From positions 1 through 46,569 of IMG/VR virus record IMGVR_UViG_3300010883_000060: a DNA stretch of 46,569 nucleotides. One strand, written 5' to 3'. The stretch comes from a virus. The notes under the pieces were generated by a model. That model did no database searches and was not told where the DNA came from. It was given only the letters and a program-made list of their open reading frames with translations. This document shows, in pieces, positions 8,324 through 15,900 of the stretch (the stretch's first letter is position 1; each line of letters begins with the position of its first letter). The position numbers and the translations under genes are program-made.

Positions 8324-8352
8324 TTGACTAATCTCATATAATTGTATATAAT
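8324..8352 (+). promoter_or_regulatory. Host-type sigma-70 promoter (TTGACT-N17-TATAAT)
   Basis: TTGACT at 8324-8329 and a perfect TATAAT at 8347-8352 are separated by 17 bases, the ideal spacing. The expected start is near 8359. It is the only strong host-type promoter noticed and serves only the secreted protein gene. A late-like TATAAATT (8358-8365, one mismatch) lies just downstream, so the gene might also be read late. Confidence 0.82.
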
Positions 8353-8373
8353 GTATATATAAATTGATATGAG
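8333..8373 (+). promoter_or_regulatory. Inverted repeat that would hide the ribosome-binding site in read-through RNA
   Basis: CTCATATAATT (8333-8343) pairs with AATT-G-ATATGAG (8362-8373), giving eleven pairs with one bulged G. The 18-base loop holds the -10 element. The 3' arm overlaps the GAGG at 8371-8374 that serves the start at 8381. Only RNA begun upstream of the promoter contains both arms. Confidence 0.6.
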
Positions 8374-8380
8374 GTATATG

Positions 8381-9079
8381 ATGAAAAAGTTACTACTTGG
8401 ATTAACATTTGCAATATTAACCGCAACTTCAGTGCAAGCACAACAATGGGTGTCTAGTTGTGGTAGTAGTAGTTGGTCTAAAGAATTTTTCAAATCAAAT
8501 TACACTTTTACAGTACGTAAAGGCGAAATAGGCGGTTGTGAAGATGATAGTAAAAAACATTTTTCAGGACAGTGGGATTTTTCAGAACGACAAGAAGTTT
8601 GGTCTAAACCCGCTTGGAGAGCAAACAAAAATGAATTTGGTAAATGGGAATGGAGTGCAACTGTTAATATTGATCGTGCTTGTAGACCTGCTTTGAGAAG
8701 TACAATAGTACAAGTTCATGGTGGTCACAACACTGCTACTAAGCCAGATGGTCCTCCTAGTTTTCTTGCAGTAAATTATGCTAACAAATTTAGAGGAGCA
8801 TACGGTCCATTTAATAAAAACGGAAAATCATCTTGGCACCTAGGTCCAGGAGATATCGAAATTCCTAAACAACCATTTCACGTTCGTATGCAAACCGAAT
8901 GGATTAAAGAAGATTATATAAAAACTGACTACTGGATTGATGGTAAGTTTCTTGGTAGTGAAAAAGTAGATGCTAAAGGCTTTACAAAATTATTTATTAA
9001 GTTTGGTGTATATCGTGTAAACAGTAATTGTAATATTACACAAGCATATAAAAATGTTTCACTTAAAAAAATAAAATAA
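8381..9079 (+). CDS. Secreted polysaccharide-lyase-like jelly-roll protein (phage moron)
   Basis: The 232-residue product starts with a clear Sec signal peptide: MKK, a hydrophobic core, and VQA before a predicted cut at A20/Q21. The mature part resembles the heparin-lyase-I-like jelly-roll family (Pfam Polysacc_lyase, PF14099): YTFTVRKGE with GG near the N-terminus, VQVHGGHN followed by GPPSFLAV, TDYWIDGKFLGS, and the closing KLFIKFGVYR. Four cysteines could form two disulfides outside the cytoplasm. The start at 8381 is best spaced from GAGG, though in-frame ATGs at 8369 and 8378 exist. The gene has its own promoter and terminator and interrupts the structural block. It could act on host or competitor polysaccharide, or alter the envelope during infection; activity is unproven. 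Confidence 0.75.
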   Translation: MKKLLLGLTFAILTATSVQAQQWVSSCGSSSWSKEFFKSNYTFTVRKGEIGGCEDDSKKHFSGQWDFSERQEVWSKPAWRANKNEFGKWEWSATVNIDRACRPALRSTIVQVHGGHNTATKPDGPPSFLAVNYANKFRGAYGPFNKNGKSSWHLGPGDIEIPKQPFHVRMQTEWIKEDYIKTDYWIDGKFLGSEKVDAKGFTKLFIKFGVYRVNSNCNITQAYKNVSLKKIK

Positions 9080-9084
9080 AAGGT

Positions 9085-9107
9085 TAACATCTTCTATAAT
9101 GATGTTA
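9085..9107 (+). other. Hairpin after the lyase-like gene
   Basis: TAACATC (9085-9091) and GATGTTA (9101-9107) form a seven-pair stem with a nine-base loop. No T run follows directly, but the terminator copy begins four bases later. It may protect the 3' end or aid termination. Confidence 0.45.
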
Positions 9108-9110
9108 TAC

Positions 9111-9131
9111 GGCGCTACGGCGCCTATTTTT
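9111..9131 (+). terminator. Intrinsic terminator after the lyase-like gene (shortened stem)
   Basis: GGCGC and GCGCC form a five-pair stem with the same TACG loop as the gp23 terminator, followed by a T run. The three outer pairs of the gp23 version are missing because the bases just upstream (TAC) do not pair, as expected if only the 27-bp repeat unit was copied. Confidence 0.82.
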
Positions 9132-9137
9132 ATGACT
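9111..9137 (+). repeat. 27-bp direct repeat, right copy, flanking the lyase cassette
   Basis: Identical to 8274-8300. Together the copies bracket the promoter, the secreted lyase-like gene and nothing else, a unit of 837 bases. Confidence 0.92.
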
Positions 9138-9161
9138 TTTATTTCTTTAATGTTATTAGAT

Positions 9162-9169
9162 GATAAATA
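9162..9169 (+). promoter_or_regulatory. Late promoter GATAAATA
   Basis: Matches the marine T4-like late octamer form NATAAATA. It lies 88 bases before the ATG at 9258. The leader contains a small stem (CCACA-CACT-TGTGG) and an AGGAGA ribosome-binding site. Confidence 0.6.
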
Positions 9170-9257
9170 CTTATGTCGTAAATCGTGCCACACACTTGTG
9201 GACTTATGCAGAACTGACCCACTGCGTATTACATAGAACGTAACTTAGGAGAAACAA

Positions 9258-9719
9258 ATGGGTAGACCATTAAATAAAAGATTATTTGGAGCCGCTGGTG
9301 TTGGACCAACAGCCGCTGGCGCTGAAATTAAAGTAAACTTTCACAACGGTACAGCCGTTAAAGAAGGTTATATTGTAAAGCAAAAAGCAACTAAGAAATT
9401 TGTATGCGAAGAAATTGGTACAGGTGGATTATTTACTTGCACACTAACAACTGGTAAATTACCAGCGGCATTAGCGGCAGGTGAAATGTCAATCATGGTA
9501 TTAGGCAACGATGCAGAAACTTACAATGTAGCAAAAATTAGTGCTAAACGTGTAACACTTGCTAATCCAAGTGCGACTGGTGACAACGTATTAGGCGGGT
9601 TATCACAAGCATGGCAAGCAGGTGCCGCGGCTTCAGCAGGCGTAGTACGCATGGAAGAAGCAGGCGATAACAATACACTAGTTGGTACTGATGATGACGA
9701 CTTTACAGAAGACGCATAA
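9258..9719 (+). CDS. Accessory virion protein, MGRPLNK family, copy 1
   Basis: The 153-residue product begins MGRPLNKRLFGAAGVG and continues as a predicted all-beta domain (KVNFHNGTAVKEGYIVKQK, CTLTTGKLPAALAAGEMSI). It closes with an Ala/Gly-rich part and an acidic tail (GTDDDDFTEDA). The next gene begins almost identically, so the two are tandem paralogues. Position just after the capsid region and a late promoter suggest a capsid-decorating or other small structural protein. I do not recognise a named family. The start has an AGGAGA site. Confidence 0.7.
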   Translation: MGRPLNKRLFGAAGVGPTAAGAEIKVNFHNGTAVKEGYIVKQKATKKFVCEEIGTGGLFTCTLTTGKLPAALAAGEMSIMVLGNDAETYNVAKISAKRVTLANPSATGDNVLGGLSQAWQAGAAASAGVVRMEEAGDNNTLVGTDDDDFTEDA

Positions 9720-9727
9720 GGACTAGC

Positions 9728-10090
9728 ATGGGTAGGCCAGTAAATAAAAAGAACTTTGGAGCAACCGGCGTTGACACTACACCGACAATTCCTATTCGAT
9801 TTCATGATGGATCGAATTTAATTGAAGGTAAAATAGTAAGTCAACGCGGCAACGGTAAGTTCCTTTGTTCAAATGATGCTGGTAGTATTACAAGGATCTG
9901 CCGTTTGGTGAATGAGATTTCACCGAACGCAGAGTTCGAAGCATCTTTAATTGGAATTGCTCCTGGTAGTAGCCCAAAGATTATAAAGAAAATACATAAT
10001 AGAACCGTAGCAGATTTTGACGGTAATCGTTATAAATGGGAATGTCAAGATGATTCGACAGAATCTTTAATGATATTAACTGCGATCTAA
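9728..10090 (+). CDS. Accessory virion protein, MGRPVNK family, copy 2
   Basis: The 120-residue product is a shorter paralogue of the preceding gene. MGRPVNKKNFGATGV matches the first copy's opening, and RFHDGSNLIEGKIVSQRGNG parallels NFHNGTAVKEGYIVKQKATK. The centre and C-terminus have diverged, and this copy lacks the acidic tail. It follows eight bases after copy 1 in the same transcript. Function unknown; a paired structural role is likely from context only. Confidence 0.68.
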   Translation: MGRPVNKKNFGATGVDTTPTIPIRFHDGSNLIEGKIVSQRGNGKFLCSNDAGSITRICRLVNEISPNAEFEASLIGIAPGSSPKIIKKIHNRTVADFDGNRYKWECQDDSTESLMILTAI

Positions 10091-10107
10091 CAATGGAAAC
10101 AACGTAA

Positions 10108-11082
10108 ATGGCAAGTGTAGTAAGTATACCAAATGATGATTATATTATTAAAGTAACCCCAGGTGGAACAATTACTTTAGACACAGGCGCTGTACAAGGT
10201 AACGTTGTTTTTACAGGTAACTTAACTGTAGGTGGATCACAAACAGTAGTTAACTCAACTAACTTAGATGTACAAGATAATATTATTACAGTTAACTACG
10301 GTGAAACAGGCGCAGGCATTACTCTAGGTAAAGCAGGTTTAGCAATCGATCGTGGTACAGAAACTGATGCATTCCTTTCTTTTGATGAAAGTTTTTCGTG
10401 GACTGATCCAGTAACTGATACAACTGTTAGTGGTGGATTTGTTTTTACAAATCTTGCTAACACATTAGTAGGTATTAGGACAGTAAGCATTAACAGTAAT
10501 GGCGGCGACTTATATCTAATTAATAGCGGAAGCGGAGTTCTTAGTGTAACAGGTACCAACAATTATGAAGGTAATGTTACTGATGATGACCATATTCCAA
10601 ATAAGAAATATGTAGACGATGAAATTGTTGATGCATTAACTAGTACTTTCCAAAGACGTATTGAAGAAGGTACAACTAGTAAGTCATTTGTTGAAGTAAG
10701 AGATCGCGAAGTAACAGGTGTACAAAGTGTTGTAAACTTTGACTTAGATACAGTAAATGTTGGTAAGATATTTGCTGATAGGTTTGAAATACAAGATATT
10801 AAAGTTTCAAACAATGTGATTGAAACAACAACGTCAGATCAAGACTTAGTTTTATCAGCACCAGGCACTGGTGGTGTTAAGGTGTTAGATAATATGACGC
10901 TTACATCAACTCCTGCTATTGATGATTCATTAACAGACCCAGCAGGTCCAGCAGACGGATTAAAATTGTATGTTAAAACTCCTGAAACAGGTGGTACAGG
11001 ATTATTTTTCAAACATTCTAATACTACTGCTGGAGAATTAATAAGTAGAAAGAATGCTCTATTATTGAGCATGTTATTTTAA
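10108..11082 (+). CDS. Fibre-like virion structural protein
   Basis: The 324-residue product is repetitive beta-rich sequence of a type common in marine phage fibre and baseplate proteins. Segments include GNLTVGGSQTVVNSTNLDVQ followed by DNIITVN, and HIPNKKYVDDEI, a motif also near the end of the gene at 41082. A C-terminal unit (NNVIETTTSDQDLVLSAPGT) is also repeated many times in the giant genes at 12951 and 17299. That link places it in the same structural system. The ribosome-binding site is weak. It is followed after ten bases by a small beta-sandwich gene. Confidence 0.65.
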   Translation: MASVVSIPNDDYIIKVTPGGTITLDTGAVQGNVVFTGNLTVGGSQTVVNSTNLDVQDNIITVNYGETGAGITLGKAGLAIDRGTETDAFLSFDESFSWTDPVTDTTVSGGFVFTNLANTLVGIRTVSINSNGGDLYLINSGSGVLSVTGTNNYEGNVTDDDHIPNKKYVDDEIVDALTSTFQRRIEEGTTSKSFVEVRDREVTGVQSVVNFDLDTVNVGKIFADRFEIQDIKVSNNVIETTTSDQDLVLSAPGTGGVKVLDNMTLTSTPAIDDSLTDPAGPADGLKLYVKTPETGGTGLFFKHSNTTAGELISRKNALLLSMLF

Positions 11083-11092
11083 GGAAAGAAAT

Positions 11093-11431
11093 ATGGCCAT
11101 AGCATCCACAGCAATAGCAAGTACAGACACAAACTTACTACTTGTCCCAGCAGGAAAATCATATGCTGTTTTGACAATTATGGTTTGTAATACAGACGCA
11201 CCGAATCCAGTCCATAGCGAACACGGATTAACAAACTTTGATTTACACTTTGTAGCAAGCGGAGACGCAAAAAGCAATACTAATATGGTAATTAGATCAT
11301 TACTACTACCTGCAGGAGAAACATTTACTTTTGATAGTGAAAAAATTGTTTTAGAAGCAGGTGATAAAATTGTAGCATTAGGTGAATCACCTACTAATTT
11401 AAGTGCAACAGTAAGTTACTTAGAGGTATAA
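11093..11431 (+). CDS. Small beta-sandwich virion protein, copy 1
   Basis: The 112-residue product is predicted all beta. Its C-terminal half (LLLPAGETFTFDSEKIVLEA, then GDKIVALGE and SATVSYLEV) aligns with the protein at 22421 and more weakly with that at 33530. Each of the three follows a fibre-type gene, which suggests a shared accessory role such as a fibre cap, collar or decoration. Biochemical function is unknown. The gene ends one base before the next ATG, so the two are coupled. Confidence 0.65.
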   Translation: MAIASTAIASTDTNLLLVPAGKSYAVLTIMVCNTDAPNPVHSEHGLTNFDLHFVASGDAKSNTNMVIRSLLLPAGETFTFDSEKIVLEAGDKIVALGESPTNLSATVSYLEV

Positions 11432-11432
11432 C

Positions 11433-11933
11433 ATGAGATTAATGAAAGCACAAAGTACTAACTTACGCAGTATTGCAGGTACTGGTATGAAGTATGACAT
11501 CAACGGCATTAATAGAATGGGTGGCGAAACCGGAATAGTAGTTCCATTAGGAGATACTGCCGCAAGACCAACATTCCCAGAAGCCGGTATGATGAGATAT
11601 AATACAGATGTTGATGCTTTCGAAATATACGCAGATGGCGCTTGGGGCGAAGTACGTAAAAAAGAACCAGGCAATATTGTACAACAAAATTTAGGAAACG
11701 GTGATGCTAGTGAAACAGTATTTGGACCACTAGTTAATGGAGATATTAATTTTCCAACACCGGCAGCGGCAAGAAATATTTTAGTGTTTATTGAAAATGT
11801 GTTTCAAATTGCTACTACAAATTATACGATAGTCCAAAACCCAGCAGGAAAAGCGGCTGGTTGGTATGTATCTTTTGGGTCGGCACCAGACACAGGCAAG
11901 CCAATAACAGTATTGCATAATTTTGATAAATAA
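11433..11933 (+). CDS. Small fibre-type structural protein with GMMRYN motif
   Basis: The 166-residue product contains RPTFPEAGMMRYNTDVDAFE followed by IYADGAW. This motif is found near the C-terminus of many phage fibre proteins and occurs again in the giant genes at 12951 and 17299. The C-terminal half (GNGDASETVFGPLVNGDINF, then ARNILVFIENVFQ and NYTI) resembles fibre-associated beta domains. Its stop codon overlaps a late promoter that serves the Cys-rich gene downstream. The likely role is a small tail or fibre component. Confidence 0.62.
   Translation: MRLMKAQSTNLRSIAGTGMKYDINGINRMGGETGIVVPLGDTAARPTFPEAGMMRYNTDVDAFEIYADGAWGEVRKKEPGNIVQQNLGNGDASETVFGPLVNGDINFPTPAAARNILVFIENVFQIATTNYTIVQNPAGKAAGWYVSFGSAPDTGKPITVLHNFDK
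11925..11932 (+). promoter_or_regulatory. Late promoter GATAAATA overlapping a stop codon
   Basis: The octamer overlaps the TAA at 11931-11933 and ends 19 bases before the ATG at 11952. Transcription would begin right at the TAGGAGA ribosome-binding site. Confidence 0.6.
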
Positions 11934-11951
11934 TTGTAGGAGACATAAAGC

Positions 11952-12908
11952 ATGGCATCGTTAAAATCACTACTAGGTAGCAGAAATTTTACCTCGACGG
12001 AACAAAATCTTGAAAAAGGTACAATAACTTCATATATGAATGGAACTATGTACAGTAAAATGTGCAACGGATTCTGTTTTATAGCGCCGGGAGCAGGTAC
12101 AGTAACTATTGATAGTTGGGGTGCAGGCGGCAGTGGTGCAAGAATGTGTTGTTGCGGCGGTGGACTTCCAGGCAACTCAGGTGCTTATACAAGAAAACAA
12201 ATTAATATGTCTAGCGGACAGAGAGTTTGCGGATGTTTAGGTAAGTCATGTGGTAACGCAAGTTCATTATGTTTTAGAGGTTGTTCAGAACCTACTATGT
12301 GGTGCTGGTTTTCATCAGCAACAAGCGGTTGTGTATGTACACAAGGCGGACGTGGCGGAACAACATGGTGTTCAACAGGATCAAGTTTATATTGTTGCTT
12401 TAGAGCAAATGGATTTTGTACAACAAACAGAGGTCCAAACTGTGGACTAGTGTGTAACTGTTGTAACGGTTCGTTCCATGCAAATAGTTACGGCGGCGAT
12501 ATTAATTGCTGTAGTAGATTATCATGTGCGAGTTATTTAGGTTGTTATCCAGCATGTACATGTATGCATTATTATCACGTTGCTACACCAGCAGGAGTGC
12601 TTGGTAAAGACGGCGCAAATATAACTTATGCTATTGAAAATGATAATCCTTACTCACGTTGGTCAGGACAAGGCATACACCAATTTAGTAATGCATTAAA
12701 TGCGGCAAGTAAATCACCATCAAGAGGTGTTTATCACGGCTCGTGTTGGATGGGTAACAGATCATGTCAGTGTTACGAACAACTTGGATGTGGACACTTT
12801 GTACCTTACGGAACAGGCGGCCCAGCGGCAATTCCATGTCCGGGTGTTAGAGATCACGGTTGGCGTGGTGGAGACGGTGCTGTACGTATTAAATACGTCG
12901 AAGGCTAA
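11952..12908 (+). CDS. Cys-rich, Gly-rich adhesin-like protein, copy 1
   Basis: The 318-residue product has 32 cysteines by count, about one in ten, an extreme value for a phage virion protein. A short N-terminal domain (residues 1-50; MASLKSLLGSR, QNLEKGTI) leads into a glycine-rich fold with WGAGGSGARMCCCGGGLPGN and the closing GGDGAVRIKYVEG. These bracket motifs resemble phage glycine-rich receptor-binding tips (Gly_rich_2-type). Cysteines occur as CCC, CC, CxC and CGNAxxLCFRGCSEP patterns, kept in the copies at 34218 and 35190. Disulfides after lysis, or metal binding, are both possible. It has its own late promoter and AGGAGA site. Confidence 0.75.
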   Translation: MASLKSLLGSRNFTSTEQNLEKGTITSYMNGTMYSKMCNGFCFIAPGAGTVTIDSWGAGGSGARMCCCGGGLPGNSGAYTRKQINMSSGQRVCGCLGKSCGNASSLCFRGCSEPTMWCWFSSATSGCVCTQGGRGGTTWCSTGSSLYCCFRANGFCTTNRGPNCGLVCNCCNGSFHANSYGGDINCCSRLSCASYLGCYPACTCMHYYHVATPAGVLGKDGANITYAIENDNPYSRWSGQGIHQFSNALNAASKSPSRGVYHGSCWMGNRSCQCYEQLGCGHFVPYGTGGPAAIPCPGVRDHGWRGGDGAVRIKYVEG

Positions 12909-12923
12909 ATCAAAAAACATTAC

Positions 12924-12931
12924 GATAAATA
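12924..12931 (+). promoter_or_regulatory. Late promoter GATAAATA
   Basis: Ends 19 bases before the GTG start at 12951. The AGGAGA at 12939-12944 would lie almost at the 5' end of the mRNA. Confidence 0.68.
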
Positions 12932-12950
12932 CTGTGTCAGGAGAAATTAA

Positions 12951-15900
12951 GTGGCACAAGTAGGTAGAATATCCGGTCCGTTATTAACGGCAAATCTTGA
13001 ACGTCAGGGTAAGAACCTTGACTTTCGTGATCAACAAGCAAGTACCCCTTTATTAAAACTTAATGTTACGTCTAATAAAATAGGTGTAAACACAACTTCA
13101 CCGGCTTTTGATCTTGACATTAATAATTCTATACGTAGTAATTTTCTTACTACAACAAGTTTAAATGCAGGCAACTTTACAATATCCAATAATGATATAA
13201 ATGCATTAACAGGATCAGTTAATTTTAAAAATGATGTAGTTGCATCAGGAATAGCAACACAACAATTATTATTACGTGACAACACTATTAGTTCTTATGT
13301 AACTAATGCTGATGTAAATCTTTTGCCTAACGGAACCGGCACTATTGAATTACAAGCAAATGCAAATGTAACTGGAAATATAAATGCAACTGGTAACATT
13401 ACGCTTGATGGAAATTTAATATTTGGTAACGATTCTTCAGACAGTGTAACAATAAATGCTGACGTAACCAGTAATATTGTTCCTGATGTAGCCAATACAT
13501 ACAATTTAGGTTCAGTATTAAAAGGCTGGGATGCAATTGACTTTGGTACTATGGAAGTACAAACAGTACTTGGTAATAGTATATCTCTTGAAAATGGATT
13601 AATAGATATAACAACCCGCCAGGGTAATATATTTTATGTAGATAAAAATGGTAATGACTCAAACGTAGGAGATCATCCTAATGGTGCATTCCTTACTATT
13701 AAACATGCACTATCGTTTGCAGATGCAAGTATTCAAGGCCCGGTAGTTATACAAATAGCATCGGGAGAATACGAAGAAGTATTTCCTTTAACTATACCAG
13801 TTAACGTAACTATATCTGGTGATGATATGCGTAACACTATAGTTAAACCTACAGTAGCAACCCAAGCATCTAATGCATTTCAATTAAACGGTGAAACAAC
13901 TATTGAAAATCTTACTATTAAAGATTTTTATACTCCGGGATATGCATTTAGTTTTGAACCGAATGCAACTATTACATCACGTAGTCCTTATATTAAAGAT
14001 GTAACGGTTATTACAAAAGGTAGTGTAACTAGTGCAAGTGATCCAAGAGGTTTTGATCAAGGTGATGCTGGCATGGGCGCACTAGTTGATGGGTCAGTTG
14101 TTAGTTCTTCTAGTCAAGAAGCAAGTATGTTATTTCATGCTGTAACTTTTATTACTCCAGGAAGCGATGCTCTTAAAGCAACCGATGGTGCTAGAGTTGA
14201 ATGGTTAAACTCATTTACATATTTTGCTAATAGAGGTATACAGTTAATACGAGGTAGTACTGGTCATTTAAGTACAGACGGATCAACAATTAATTACGGT
14301 GCAGAATTACGTTCAATTGGTTCTGCGTGTATATATGGCAATGAAGGTGTTTATGCAACTGGTATAGGAACACTAGCATATTTAGTTAATCACAATTTTA
14401 CATACATTGGCACAGGTAAAAGCACAGAAAATGATCAAACTGAAACACAGCATGATAAAGAAGTAATAGAAGTTAATGGCGGTAGAATTAATTATACGTC
14501 TGTAGATGAAAACGGAAACTATAGAGTTGGCTCTGCACTTTTTGTAAACCAAGAAACAGGCAAAACAGAAATTGAAGCGGCAAGTATTGATTTTAGCAAT
14601 ACTGATTCACTAAATGTCACAACAGCAGGCAACACATTCTTTATTGATGACACCCAAGTTAGATCAGATTTTGTAAGATTGCGCTCAAACAAACTAGAAA
14701 GTTTAGTTGGTAATTTAAAAATTGATTCAGCACTTAATACTATAAACATAACTGCAAATACAAATATAACAGGCAATCTAACAACAGACGGTAACGCTAC
14801 TATTACGGGTGCTATTGTTACACTCGGTAATGCAGATACTGACGACATAACATTTACTGCTGATGTTGCATCAGGTATGATTCCAAATGTTCATGCATCT
14901 TTTAACTTAGGTTCTAGTAGCAAGATGTGGCAAACAGCGTATGCTGAAAAGTTAACAACAGATGAAATTAATATTGAAGGTAACAATGTTACAACAACTA
15001 GTTCAAATTCAGATCTTGATTTAGATCCAGCAGGTACAGGAAAAGTATTATTCAATGAGTTTACAGCAGATCGACCATTTACACAAAGCGGTACAAACTC
15101 AACTGCTACTGCACAAATTAATTCAACATTAGATATTACAGGAACACTTACTGTTAACACAAACAGTATACTTAACAATGTGATAGTTCCTAAATTACAA
15201 GTAACTGGTTATGCTAATATTGGAACTACTAGTTTTGTAGGTAATAGAGTCACAACAAACGATACAAATGCAAATTTAGAATTAAAACCTTCAGGTACTG
15301 GATTAGTACGAGTAATTGGTAACATGCTTGTTGAAAATACTATTATTGCTCCAACTGCAAATTATAGTTTTAGTAGTGCAACAATGAATACAACTAGCGG
15401 TGATATTCTTATTTCGCAAAACTATAATACAGAACAACAGATAGTAGGAGATATTAGACTCGAAGGTAATGTAATTGATACACTAAGTTCTAATACAGAT
15501 TTAGAATTTAGAGCCGTTGGTACTGGCAAAGTTATTATGCAAGAAGATGTTGATTCTGGAACAGTTCAAGTTAGTGGAACGGCTAGTGTAAACACAGCAA
15601 ATGTTACAACCAATACACACGCTACAAATATAACAGTAAATAATTTTTCAACTAAAGATACAAATATAGAATCAATATCAATTATACAAAACAGAATTGA
15701 TACTGTAGTGTCAGATGCAGATTTAGATTTACGTGCTAGTGGTACAGGAACAGTTTCCTTGCAAGAGCATGTAGATGTAACGAATAATGTAAACGTTCAA
15801 GGATCGACGAATTTGCAAGCCACAGCAGTAGTTAATGGACTTACTGCATCAAGTGTTACTACTGGAAGATTAACAACTGGTAGCACAACTATTGAAGGCA

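Noticed and set aside
9170-9257. tRNA or other structured RNA in the leader before 9258
   Set aside because: Only short stems (such as CCACA/TGTGG) are visible. There is no cloverleaf or TTCGA-type arm.
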